59,834 nt of DNA from assembly GCA_903837785.1 (NCBI GenBank), contig CAILVY010000326.1, forward strand, positions 1 to 59,834. The letters run 5' to 3'. This document shows, piece after piece, positions 47,656 to 56,113 of the stretch. The translations under genes and the position numbers were made by a program. Position 1 is the first letter of the stretch. Each line of letters starts with the position of its first letter. The notes under the pieces were generated by a model that did not search any database, had not been told where the DNA came from, and saw only the letters and a program-made list of their open reading frames with translations. Origin of the DNA: Candidatus Hydrogenedentota bacterium. Lineage in GTDB: Bacteria > Hydrogenedentota > Hydrogenedentia > Hydrogenedentales > CAILVY01.

Positions 47656-49944
47656 ATGCTGACTATGATGCTTGCGACGTGTTTGTTGATGACGGGCCAA
47701 GGGGCCACGTTGTGGCTGCAACCCTATGAATTGGGTCCGGACGGCGTGTCCATTCCCGAAGAGGCTTCGTATGCGATCTGGGCCTGGGTGAAAGCCGAAC
47801 AGCCCACGCAGGTCACGGTCGCCGGGAAACGTTTCGAGCTCACCGCGGCCAAAGACAAGAAGTCCGGGGAATATGTCTGGGCGAAGGCCGGTGCGATCGA
47901 CCTGAAGCCGGGCGCGCTGCCGCTCAGCGTGGCGGAGGACGTGAAGGGGCTCATCCTGAGCACGGACCCGAATTTCGACGCCAGGCGCGCCCTCGAAGAC
48001 ACGCGCGTCTGCGCCGAGCCGAAAGCGGTGGATGACCGCCGTGCCCGCACCGCCAAACACACGGACACGGTCTTCACCATGCCGCATTTCGAATCACAGG
48101 AGGCCTGGACCGCGCTGGCGGACAAGTTGCGGCGGCGCATGTTGCTCGGTTCGGGCCTGCTGCCCCTGCCTGAGCGCACGCCGCTCAAGGCCGCGATCTT
48201 CGACAAGGTCACGCATGAGGACTACACGGTTGAGAAGGTTCATTTTGAAGCCCGGCCCGGCTTTCTCGTGACGGGCAATCTCTATCGTCCCGTGGGCGAC
48301 GGGCCGTTTCCGGCGGTCGTGTGTCCGCACGGCCACTGGAAGAACGGACGCCTGCAGAACGACGAGTCCTGCTCGGTGCCGGGGCGCTGCATCACGCTCG
48401 CGCGCATGGGCATCCTCGCGTTCAGCTACGACATGATCGGGTATGTGGACAGCCTTCAGTTCGAGCACAATTGGGGCAGCGAGCGCGAGAAACTGTGGGG
48501 GCTGCATCCGTTCTCGATGCAGTTGTGGTCGAGCATCCGCGCCGTGGATTTCGTGTCGGAACTGCCCGGGGTGGACACGGAACGCATCGGCTGCACGGGC
48601 GCCTCGGGCGGCGGGACGCAGACGTTTGCGCTCTACAGCGTGGACCCGCGCATCGCCGTGGCCGCGCCGGTGAACATGATCTCGTCGAGCATGCAGGGCG
48701 GATGCCTGTGCGAGAACGCGCCGATCATCCGCCTGGAGAATTCGAACATGGAAATTGGCGCGCTCATGGCGCCGAAGCCCCTGTTGATGATTTCCGCCAC
48801 GGGCGACTGGACGCGCGAGACACTGCGCGTGGAGTACCCGGCCATTCGCGAGATCTATGGCCTGTTCGGCGCGGAGGATCATGTCGAAGCGGTGCAATTC
48901 AAGGCGAATCACAACTACAACCGGGACAGCCGCGAGGCCATGTACCGCTTCTTCGGCAAGTGGCTCCTGCCCGGCCGCGACTGGAGCGGATTTGCCGAGC
49001 CGGCCTTTACAGTCGAAGAGGAGAAGAACCTGCGCGTGTTTCCGGACAAGGACGCCGTCAAGGACTATCCATCGAAAGAGAAGGTGATCGAATCCGTCAT
49101 CGCGGAGGCCAAGCGTAAATGGGCGGCCATTCGGCCGCAAGAGGCGTCGGGACTCGACGCCTTCCGCGAGGAATACGGCGACGTGCTGGCCCTTGTGATG
49201 GGCGCGTCCATCCCCGCCGCGAACGACTTGGCCCCGGAGCGCACCGCCCGGGTCGAGCGCGACGGCTACGTGGTCGAGCATTGGATCCTCGGGCGGCGCG
49301 CCGTGGGCGATGCGATTCCGGCGATCTTCTATCACGCGTATGATCCGAAGCCGCAGGATGCCGTGCTTGTCGTGCATGGCGCGGGCAAGGCCGCCCTTGC
49401 GGATCTTGCCCAGGGCGCGCCGGGACCGCTCGTAAAGGGGCTCCTGGATCAAGGCAAGGCCGTCTTGTGCATCGATGCCTTCCTCACGGGCGAACACAAC
49501 GGACCGGAGAAGCCCACGGAACGCTTCCGGAAAGGGAACTTCATGGACACGTTCCAGCCAACCGACACCGGCTGCCGGGTCCAGGACGTGCTCACCGCCC
49601 TCGCCTTCCTGCGCGCCCGCCGCGACATGAGCGGCAACGTCAATCTGCTGGGCCTGCAGGACGGGGGCTTGTGGTGCCTCTTCGCCAGTGCAATCGACGG
49701 ACAGGTCCCGGTCACGGCCGCGGACATGAACCACTTCGCGCTCGACGACGACGCGGCGTGGGTCAAGACCTGTTACGTGCCCTGTATCCGCGCGATTGGC
49801 GACGTGCAAACCGCCGCCACGCTCATCGCCCCGCGCCGCCTGATCGTCATGAACGCCGCGGACGCCTCTCCGGAACGCTGGTTTGGCGCGCGCGCGGAGA
49901 AGGCCATGATCGAAACTCCGGCACTGTTGGAGCTGTTGCGATAG
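47656..49944 (+). CDS. Tandem alpha/beta-hydrolase (acetylxylan-esterase-like), second copy degenerate
   Basis: The 762-residue protein has a short signal-like N-terminus. The first hydrolase unit (about 165-450) has VVCPHGHWKNGRL as the oxyanion region, GCTGASGGGTQTFAL with the nucleophile Ser, and HNYNRDSREAMY where the catalytic His is expected. The second unit (about 520-762) keeps the fold landmarks (AVLVVHGAGKAALADL) but has LLGLQDGGLWCLF where GxSxG should be, so it lacks the Ser. It resembles acetyl-xylan-esterase-like proteins of polysaccharide-degrading bacteria. It lies directly before the metallophosphoesterase gene, with no gap. Confidence 0.8.
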   Translation: MLTMMLATCLLMTGQGATLWLQPYELGPDGVSIPEEASYAIWAWVKAEQPTQVTVAGKRFELTAAKDKKSGEYVWAKAGAIDLKPGALPLSVAEDVKGLILSTDPNFDARRALEDTRVCAEPKAVDDRRARTAKHTDTVFTMPHFESQEAWTALADKLRRRMLLGSGLLPLPERTPLKAAIFDKVTHEDYTVEKVHFEARPGFLVTGNLYRPVGDGPFPAVVCPHGHWKNGRLQNDESCSVPGRCITLARMGILAFSYDMIGYVDSLQFEHNWGSEREKLWGLHPFSMQLWSSIRAVDFVSELPGVDTERIGCTGASGGGTQTFALYSVDPRIAVAAPVNMISSSMQGGCLCENAPIIRLENSNMEIGALMAPKPLLMISATGDWTRETLRVEYPAIREIYGLFGAEDHVEAVQFKANHNYNRDSREAMYRFFGKWLLPGRDWSGFAEPAFTVEEEKNLRVFPDKDAVKDYPSKEKVIESVIAEAKRKWAAIRPQEASGLDAFREEYGDVLALVMGASIPAANDLAPERTARVERDGYVVEHWILGRRAVGDAIPAIFYHAYDPKPQDAVLVVHGAGKAALADLAQGAPGPLVKGLLDQGKAVLCIDAFLTGEHNGPEKPTERFRKGNFMDTFQPTDTGCRVQDVLTALAFLRARRDMSGNVNLLGLQDGGLWCLFASAIDGQVPVTAADMNHFALDDDAAWVKTCYVPCIRAIGDVQTAATLIAPRRLIVMNAADASPERWFGARAEKAMIETPALLELLR

Positions 49945-50802
49945 ATGCCCAACCGAGACGCCCTGCTGCACATCACGGACCTGCATTTCTGGGAGATTGT
50001 CTGGAACCCGCTGCGGCTCCTGGGCAAGCGGTTTCTGGGCAATCTGAACGTGGCCCTGCGCCGGAACCAGGAGTTTCATACGGAGCGCGCCGAGACCACC
50101 GCGGACGCCCTGGCCGCGACGGGCATCAGCACGGTCTTCGCGGGCGGCGACTTCACCTCCACCTCGACCGATCGCGAATTCGAGATGGCGGCGGCCTTCC
50201 TGCGCACGCTGGCCGGCCGGGGTCTGCGTGTCCTGGCAATTCCCGGAAACCACGATCGCTACACGTTCACGTCGGCGCGCCGCCGCCGTTTTGAGCGCTA
50301 CCTCGGGGAGTTTCTGCCCGCCGAGTTGCCCTGCCGCGTGGATCTGCCGGGCGGCACGCCGTTCCTGCTGCTGCCGGGCGCGCAGCCGAATGTGCTTTCG
50401 AGTTGCGGGCGAATCCACGGCCGGGATATTGAACGGACCGCCGAACTGCTGTCGGCTTGTCCGCCGGGCCCGGTGCTCGTGGGGGCGCACTATCCCCTCT
50501 TGCCCGAGGCCCCGGGCTACGAGACGCCGCCACTCCGGCGGCTGCGGAACGCCGAAGCGCTCCGGCAGGCGCTGGGGGGGTCCGGACGCACGATTCTCCA
50601 CATTGCCGGACATGTGCACCGCGCCAGCTACGTCCAGGATCCGCAGTACCCCGGGCTCTGGCATGCCACCACGGACGCCCTGTTCTTCGAACGTTCCGGC
50701 GCCAAACGCCGCGGCATGTTCACGGAGATTCAGGTCTCAGAAGACCGCTTCGACCTGTGCCGCCACGTGTTTGACGGGGCATGGCGGCGGACCGGCGCCT
50801 AG
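49945..50802 (+). CDS. Calcineurin-like metallophosphoesterase
   Basis: The 285-residue protein has the five phosphoesterase motifs: LLHITDLHF (DxH), FAGGDFTST (GD), AIPGNHDRYTF (GNHD), LVGAHYPLL (His) and LHIAGHVHRASY (GHxH), which bind two metal ions. It starts right after the TAG of the hydrolase gene, so they are probably translated together. The substrate is not evident: a phosphodiester, a nucleotide or a lipid is possible. Confidence 0.9.
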   Translation: MPNRDALLHITDLHFWEIVWNPLRLLGKRFLGNLNVALRRNQEFHTERAETTADALAATGISTVFAGGDFTSTSTDREFEMAAAFLRTLAGRGLRVLAIPGNHDRYTFTSARRRRFERYLGEFLPAELPCRVDLPGGTPFLLLPGAQPNVLSSCGRIHGRDIERTAELLSACPPGPVLVGAHYPLLPEAPGYETPPLRRLRNAEALRQALGGSGRTILHIAGHVHRASYVQDPQYPGLWHATTDALFFERSGAKRRGMFTEIQVSEDRFDLCRHVFDGAWRRTGA

Positions 50803-50859
50803 GGAAAGGCCTTTCCCCGCTCCGGAATGCTCTGTCTGCGTCCCCCGGAAAAAACGGGT

Positions 50860-50896
50860 GCGCCGTGGAGAGGGGGGTCACAACTCTCCACGGCGC
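50860..50896 (+). terminator. Hairpin after the metallophosphoesterase gene
   Basis: GCGCCGTGGAGAG and CTCTCCACGGCGC make a perfect 13-bp stem with an 11-nt loop, 57 bp after the stop at 50802. No T-tract follows, so a Rho-independent role is only possible. Confidence 0.5.
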
Positions 50897-50946
50897 TCAC
50901 TCCGCTTCAGTTATCGGTGGGTCGATCCTCTGCGAAACCCACCGCC

Positions 50947-51204
50947 TCACCGGAGCTGCAAACTGATGGCTCCGCGGCGCAGTCCCAATTCGGGACAAAT
51001 CCGCCGACGGGATTGGACGTAGTCGAAGGCTTCTTCCAGCGGCTGGTGCTGGGGACGGCTGTCCAACCAGCGAGCCAAGGGGCCAATGAAGCCTGATTTC
51101 CGGCCCCAACACCAGCCCTGAAGGTACCTTCCCAAGAGCGTCTCTTCGACTGTCTGCTCGCGCATGCACGGAAGCTTGTCGCGTAGCACTTGGTATAATA
51201 GCAA
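50947..51204 (-). pseudogene. Possible gene remnant, about 85 codons
   Basis: The minus-strand frame reads LLGRYLQGWCWGRKSGFIGP, WLDSRPQHQPLEEAFDYV and RRRICPELGLRRGA, a plausible folded protein end with Trp and Arg residues. It opens at a TTG just after an in-frame TGA and has no ribosome-binding site. It may be the C-terminal remnant of a larger gene. I do not recognise the family. Confidence 0.3.
51191..51199 (+). promoter_or_regulatory. Extended -10 promoter upstream of the FHA-sigma54 regulator
   Basis: TGG followed by TATAAT (51194-51199) fits an extended -10. No good -35 is present at 16-18 bp. The leader to ATG 51468 would be about 260 nt. Confidence 0.4.
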
Positions 51205-51321
51205 CTCTCATGCCAGAACCGGTTCGCGGTGGGTTTCGCCAGAGAAGTGACGTCTGCACAAGGACTTCCGGCGGCACAACGCGATCGGGGAGCCGTCCCG
51301 GTCCCGGAGGCCCGCGCTCCG

Positions 51322-51363
51322 TTCCCAAAATGAGAACGTCCCTATTCCCAAATTGAGACAGTC
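51322..51363 (+). promoter_or_regulatory. Two direct repeats upstream of the FHA-sigma54 regulator gene
   Basis: TTCCCAAAATGAGAACGTC (51322-51340) and TTCCCAAATTGAGACAGTC (51345-51363) are 23 bp apart and differ at four positions. The first is part of an imperfect palindrome, GTTC...GAAC. The spacing of about two helical turns fits paired sites for a DNA-binding protein, possibly the regulator itself. Confidence 0.45.
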
Positions 51364-51467
51364 ATGCTAGGATACGTATGAACCGTGGGCGGGGCGTGCC
51401 GGATACGCCCACCGCGCCCGTGTCAGCCATCGCACCGCGTCCCGAATCCGGGAGAAAGGGTCCGCGC

Positions 51468-53297
51468 ATGTTTCAGCTCACTGCCCGTACGGGTCCGTAC
51501 AAGGGGGCCGCATGGATCATCGGCGAGCAGCCGTTGGTGATGGGCCGCGACCTCGCGTGCGATATTGCCATCAACGACCCCATCGTATCCCGGCGTCACT
51601 GCGAGATACTCCTGGAGAACGGGGCGGCCGTGGTGGCGGACCTGGGCAGCAGCAATGCGACGTTCGTGAACGGGCAGCCGGTCAAGCGCGTGGGCCTGCG
51701 AATGGGCGATGAGATCGCGGTGGGCGGCGCCATCTTCCTGGTGACCGCCCTGCGCGATGCCGGCGGCAGCATCGCGGGCCGGACCGCGGCCGGCGCCACG
51801 CACGCCTTGCGCATTGGCGAACCGACCTTTCTCGATCAGGATGGCGAGAGCCTGTTTGCCGAGGGCAAGCCGCGCACCGCCGAGGACCTGGCGACGCTCT
51901 TCAATCTGGGCCGTGCGCTCAGCCGCTGTGAGACGGTGATGGCACTCACCGCGACGCTCATCCGCCTTGTGGCGGAACGCTTCACTCCCGAAGCGTACTG
52001 GATTGTGCTGCGGCAGGACGGGGACGAAATGCCGCTGGTGTATCCCGCGGAGGATGCGGCCGCCTTCGCGTCGAACGCCGCGCTCAACGAGATCGTGTCG
52101 CGGGCGCTGCACGGGGCGAAGGGCATTCTCTTTCCCGAGCGCTGGGAGCATGAGGGCTTGATGGGCGTGCGTACGACGATGATTGCGCCGATGGCCCTCG
52201 GGAAGGAGACGGTTGGCGCGGTCGTGCTCCAGGCGGACACGCCCAAGCGGATCTACGATGAAAATGACCTGGAGTACCTGCTGGCGCTCGCCCATGCGTC
52301 GGCGCCCTATTTGAAGGCAGTGGAGCGCCTCGAACAGCTCGAGCGCGAGAACCAGCGCCTGATCGCCGGCGCGCCGCACGCGGGCCGCATCATCGGCGCC
52401 GGCCGCGCCGTCACACGGGTGCGCACGCTCGCCCGCATGTGCGCCCGGAGCGATCTCAACGTCCTGATCCAGGGCGAGACCGGCACCGGAAAAGAACTCG
52501 TTGCCCGCATGATTCACGATCTCTCGGAACGCGCCGACAAGCCGCTCACGATCGTCAACTGCGCGGCCATTCCCGACGAGTTGTTCGAGAGCGAACTCTT
52601 CGGGCACGAGCGCGGGGCCTATACCGGGGCGCACGCGGACAAGATCGGGCTCTTCGAGGAATGCGACGGCGGCACGCTCTTCCTGGACGAGGTGGGCGAC
52701 CTCAGCCTGCATAATCAGGCGCGCCTGCTGCGCGCCATCGAGACGGGCACATTCCGCCGCCTGGGCGGGCGCACGGACATCCGGGTGCAGGTGCGCGTCA
52801 TTTCCGCCACGAACAAGGACCTCAACAATGAAGTGGCGGCGAACCGGTTCCGCCGCGACCTCTATCACCGCCTCAATGCCTTCGAGATTCACATTCCGCC
52901 CCTGCGCGAGCGCCGTGCGGACATCCCCGTGCTCGCAGACTACTTCCTCAACGAGGCCCGCGCGCGCTTCCGCTGCCTGGTTGAGAGTTTTGATCCCGCG
53001 GCCATCAAGGCGCTGCAGGACCGCTCATGGCCCGGCAATGTGCGCGAACTCCGCAATGTCATTGAGCGGGCCGCCGTCGTCGCGAAGGCCACCCGCATAC
53101 TTCCCGCGGACCTCGCCCTCGAACGGGCGCACGCCCCGGGCGATGCGCCCTTTCCCTCGATGGAAGACATCGAGCGCGAGCACATCCTCCGGGCCGTGCA
53201 GATCTGCAAGGGGAACATCCCCGCGGCCGCCGATCTCCTGAAGATCGGCCGAAGCACCCTGTACCGGAAAGTCGCGGAATATGGACTGCCCACATGA
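51468..53297 (+). CDS. FHA-GAF-sigma54 AAA+ activator with Fis-type HTH
   Basis: The 609-residue protein has an FHA domain at about 1-95 (LVMGRDLACDIAINDPIVSR, DLGSSNATFVNGQPV), which binds phosphothreonine peptides. A GAF domain covers about 140-285. The AAA+ part (about 310-535) has Walker A IQGETGTGKELV, the sigma54-contact loop ERGAYTGAH, GTLFLDEVGDLS and IPPLRERRADIP. A Fis-type HTH ends the protein (GNIPAAADLLKIGRSTLYRK). It activates sigma54 promoters, with input through FHA and GAF rather than a receiver domain. ATG 51468 starts exactly at the FHA fold. The diheme protein gene follows 88 bp downstream. Confidence 0.93.
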   Translation: MFQLTARTGPYKGAAWIIGEQPLVMGRDLACDIAINDPIVSRRHCEILLENGAAVVADLGSSNATFVNGQPVKRVGLRMGDEIAVGGAIFLVTALRDAGGSIAGRTAAGATHALRIGEPTFLDQDGESLFAEGKPRTAEDLATLFNLGRALSRCETVMALTATLIRLVAERFTPEAYWIVLRQDGDEMPLVYPAEDAAAFASNAALNEIVSRALHGAKGILFPERWEHEGLMGVRTTMIAPMALGKETVGAVVLQADTPKRIYDENDLEYLLALAHASAPYLKAVERLEQLERENQRLIAGAPHAGRIIGAGRAVTRVRTLARMCARSDLNVLIQGETGTGKELVARMIHDLSERADKPLTIVNCAAIPDELFESELFGHERGAYTGAHADKIGLFEECDGGTLFLDEVGDLSLHNQARLLRAIETGTFRRLGGRTDIRVQVRVISATNKDLNNEVAANRFRRDLYHRLNAFEIHIPPLRERRADIPVLADYFLNEARARFRCLVESFDPAAIKALQDRSWPGNVRELRNVIERAAVVAKATRILPADLALERAHAPGDAPFPSMEDIEREHILRAVQICKGNIPAAADLLKIGRSTLYRKVAEYGLPT

Positions 53298-53354
53298 CGC
53301 GCGGCTTCCGGCGCCGCCGCTTCGCCCCCCGTGGCTTTACGCCGGCGCCTGCCG

Positions 53355-53360
53355 TATAAT
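53355..53360 (+). promoter_or_regulatory. -10 element upstream of the diheme protein gene
   Basis: A perfect TATAAT lies 25 bp before ATG 53386; the -35 region is weak. A TGGC-GC pair at 53332-53346 resembles a sigma54 site only loosely. Confidence 0.4.
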
Positions 53361-53385
53361 GCGCCCACTCGACGAGGCCAACAGC

Positions 53386-55686
53386 ATGATTCGACGACTT
53401 CTGCCCTTGACTCTCCTGATCGTGACGGCGCCGGCCGCGTTTTCAGCCCCGCCCGTGGACGAAGCGCTGCTCAGGGAGAATCCGATCCTGTACGTGGCGC
53501 GCAGGCAATACAAGCCCGACCACCACAACACGGAGACAATGTTCCAGAAGGGCGAGATCAACGAGGCCAGTTTCGAGGGCGGCAGCGCGTTGAAGACGAT
53601 CAACCTTGCCACGGGCGAGGTCCGGACGCTGCTTGAGTCGCCGCAGGGAATCATCCGGGACCCGGACGTGCACTTCGACGGAAATCGCATTCTCTTCTCG
53701 ATGCGGAAGAATGCGGCGGACGGCTACCACCTCTACGAAATCAACGCGGATGGTTCCGGACTTCGGCAATTGACGCGCGCCGAAGGCATCACGGACATCG
53801 ACCCCCTCTATTTGCCGGACGGCGGCATCCTGTTCTCCTCCACGCGCGAACCCAAGTACTGCATGTGCAACCGCCACATCATGGCGAACCTCTTCCGCAT
53901 GGACGGCGACGGCGCCAACATCCGGCAGATCGGAAAGAGCACGCTCTTCGAGGGGCACGCGTCGCTTCTGCCCGACGGGCGCATCCTCTACGATCGCTGG
54001 GAATACGTGGACCGCAATTTCGGCGATGCACAGGGCCTGTGGACGGTTTATCCCGACGGCTCCGGGCATGCGGTGTACTGGGGCAACAACACGAACTCCC
54101 CGGGCGCGGTGCTCGAAGGCCGGGCCATCCCCGGCACGGAGGAGCTGCTCTGCACCTTCTCGTCGTGCCACGACCGGCCCTGGGGCGCCATCGCGATCAT
54201 CGATCGCCGCCTCGGCCTCGATGGGCGCGCCCCCGTCGTGCGCACCTGGCCCCGTTCTGCAATCGACCTGGTCGGGCAGGGCGATTTCGATACGTACAAG
54301 CAGGTGGAACCGAAGTTCGAGGATCCCTATCCGCTGAACGAACGCTACTTCCTCTGTTCCCGCGGCACGGGACGCGGCGAGGAAATGGCCATCTGCCTGC
54401 TGGATCGCGCGGGGGATGCCGCCGTGCTGCACGAAGAGTCCCCGGGCTGCTTCGAGCCCATGCCGCTCGCGCCGCATCCGCGCCCGCCCGTCCTGCCGTC
54501 GCGCCGGAATTTCGAGGACGCAGAAGGCGTCTTCTACGTCGCGGATGTCTACGCCGGCACGCACATGGAGGGGGTTGAGCGCGGCGCGGTGAGATCTTTG
54601 CGCGTGATCGAATCGCCCGAGAAGCGGTACTGGACCCAGACCTCCTGGAACGGCCAGGGGCAAGAGGCGCCCGCGATGAACTGGCACGACTTCAGCAACA
54701 AGCGCATTCTCGGCACTGTGCCCGTCGAGGAAGACGGATCCGCCTACTTCCGCGTGCCCGCGGAGAAGTTCGTGTACTTCCAGCTCCTCGACGAAAACGG
54801 AATGATGATTCAGTCCATGCGGAGCGGCACGCTGGTGCAGCCGGGCGAGCGCCAGGGCTGCACCGGCTGCCACGAGAACCGGCGCACGGCGCCGCCCGCG
54901 GCTTCCAGGGTGCCTCTCGCCTTGCGCCGGGCGCCGAGCGCGCTGGAGGGTTGGCATGGGCCCGCGCGCGCGTTCAATTACCGCACGGAGGTGCAGCCGG
55001 TCTTTGACACGCACTGCGTGCAGTGCCATGACTACGATCAACCCGCGGGCGAGAAGCTGAACCTTTGCGGCGACCGCACGATGACGTTCAACGTCTCCTA
55101 TGCCGCGCTGTGGCGCGGCGGCTGGCTTCAGGCCATCGGCGCGGGCCCGGCCGAAACGCAGCCCGCCTATGGCTGGGGCTCGAACGCGAGCAGTTTCGTG
55201 GCGGTGATCAAGAACGGGCACAAGGACGTGCAGCTCGATCCCGAGAGCTTCGACCGCATCATCACGTGGATCGACATCAACGCTCCGTACTACCCGGAAT
55301 ACGCGAGCGCGTTTCCCAACAACCTTTCCGGGCGTTGCCCGCTGACTCCGGAACAGGTGCAGCGGCTGGGCAAGATTACGGACATCCCGCTCAACGAACT
55401 TGCGGACTGGGCGAAGAACACCGGCGCGCAAGTCAACTTCGACCGGCCGGAGTTGAGCCCGTGCATGAAGAAGCTGCGCGAGCGTTCCTCCAAACACTAT
55501 GACGAAGCGCTGGAAATCATCCGCGCCGGCCGGGCCGTGCTCGAACAGCATCCCGATGTGGATTCGCCCGGCTTCGTGTTGGAGGGGCTTGACGCCGCGC
55601 GCGAACAGCGTTACGTGCAGCGCCAGCAATGTGAACAGCGCGTCCGCGAGGCGCTGCGCGCCGGCGCCAGGGTCTACGACGAGTAG
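53386..55686 (+). CDS. Secreted hydrazine synthase alpha-like propeller with two CXXCH heme motifs
   Basis: The 766-residue protein has a signal peptide (MIRRLLPLTLLIVTAPAAFS), a TolB-like beta-propeller (about 50-400: LYEINADGSGLRQLTRAEGI, LFRMDGDGANIRQIG) and a middle region with WHDFSNKRILGTVPVEEDGS. Two heme-binding motifs follow, QGCTGCHENR and DTHCVQCHDYD. The layout matches the hydrazine synthase alpha subunit middle-domain family. Real hydrazine synthesis needs beta and gamma subunits that are not nearby, and homologues occur in non-anammox PVC bacteria. It is therefore probably an exported c-type cytochrome of unknown redox role. The propeller resembles those that bind substrate. Confidence 0.8.
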   Translation: MIRRLLPLTLLIVTAPAAFSAPPVDEALLRENPILYVARRQYKPDHHNTETMFQKGEINEASFEGGSALKTINLATGEVRTLLESPQGIIRDPDVHFDGNRILFSMRKNAADGYHLYEINADGSGLRQLTRAEGITDIDPLYLPDGGILFSSTREPKYCMCNRHIMANLFRMDGDGANIRQIGKSTLFEGHASLLPDGRILYDRWEYVDRNFGDAQGLWTVYPDGSGHAVYWGNNTNSPGAVLEGRAIPGTEELLCTFSSCHDRPWGAIAIIDRRLGLDGRAPVVRTWPRSAIDLVGQGDFDTYKQVEPKFEDPYPLNERYFLCSRGTGRGEEMAICLLDRAGDAAVLHEESPGCFEPMPLAPHPRPPVLPSRRNFEDAEGVFYVADVYAGTHMEGVERGAVRSLRVIESPEKRYWTQTSWNGQGQEAPAMNWHDFSNKRILGTVPVEEDGSAYFRVPAEKFVYFQLLDENGMMIQSMRSGTLVQPGERQGCTGCHENRRTAPPAASRVPLALRRAPSALEGWHGPARAFNYRTEVQPVFDTHCVQCHDYDQPAGEKLNLCGDRTMTFNVSYAALWRGGWLQAIGAGPAETQPAYGWGSNASSFVAVIKNGHKDVQLDPESFDRIITWIDINAPYYPEYASAFPNNLSGRCPLTPEQVQRLGKITDIPLNELADWAKNTGAQVNFDRPELSPCMKKLRERSSKHYDEALEIIRAGRAVLEQHPDVDSPGFVLEGLDAAREQRYVQRQQCEQRVREALRAGARVYDE

Positions 55687-55698
55687 ACACGGGCCGCC

Positions 55699-56079
55699 TT
55701 ACTCGTCCGGGTATTCCTCGGGATGCCGTCCGATGCTGAGGACGCTGCACGCGAGGATGGGGCGAATCCCGAGTGTCTGCGCCTGTTCAACCAGCTCCTT
55801 GTCTTCCGAACCGGGATTGAAGAAGACCTCGCGTGCGCCTTTCCGGGCGATCTCCGGCAACAACTGCCTGCCGAGGGCGGGTGGAAGATACACGGAGATG
55901 CGGTCCACGGGCCCGGGTGTCTCCGCAAGCGTGTGATAGCACTTCAGCCCCTCGATTTCGTCCGCTTTCGCGTTCACGGGATAGACGGTCCAGCCTTCCT
56001 GCCGGAACGCGCGCACCGCCTTGTTCCCATATTTCCTGCGGTCGCCTGAAGCGCCCAGAACGGCGACGGTTTTTCCCAC
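55699..56079 (-). CDS. CoA-binding domain protein (YccU-like)
   Basis: The 126-residue protein is a single Rossmann CoA-binding domain: GKTVAVLGASGDRRKYGNKA, GWTVYPVNAKADEIEGLKCY and REVFFNPGSEDKELVEQA. The GTG start has AAAGGAG seven bases upstream and places the glycine motif near residue 10; the longer frame lies in the methyltransferase. Members of this family bind CoA or act as small regulators. It follows the methyltransferase gene by 34 bp. Confidence 0.88.
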   Translation of the reverse strand: MGKTVAVLGASGDRRKYGNKAVRAFRQEGWTVYPVNAKADEIEGLKCYHTLAETPGPVDRISVYLPPALGRQLLPEIARKGAREVFFNPGSEDKELVEQAQTLGIRPILACSVLSIGRHPEEYPDE

Positions 56080-56113
56080 GGCAGGCTCCTTTCGGATACG
56101 GCGCCGGTTCGCA

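Larger units (their letters stand above)
50803..51467. other. 665-bp region with hairpins, a gene remnant and regulator upstream elements
   Basis: The stretch contains a 13-bp stem hairpin near 50860-50896, a short open frame on the minus strand (50947-51204), an extended -10 on the plus strand at 51191-51199, and two direct repeats at 51322-51363. I see no intact gene. Confidence 0.6.

Noticed and set aside
48094-50664. An 856-codon minus-strand open frame
   Set aside because: It runs across two clear plus-strand genes (hydrolase and metallophosphoesterase) and shows no motif.
53332-53346. A sigma54 promoter before the diheme protein gene
   Set aside because: TGGC and GC are at the right spacing, but the rest does not fit, and a perfect TATAAT is a better explanation.
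53386-55686. Direct annotation as hydrazine synthase for anammox
   Set aside because: Only the alpha-like layout is present, there are no beta or gamma subunit genes, and family members occur outside anammox bacteria.
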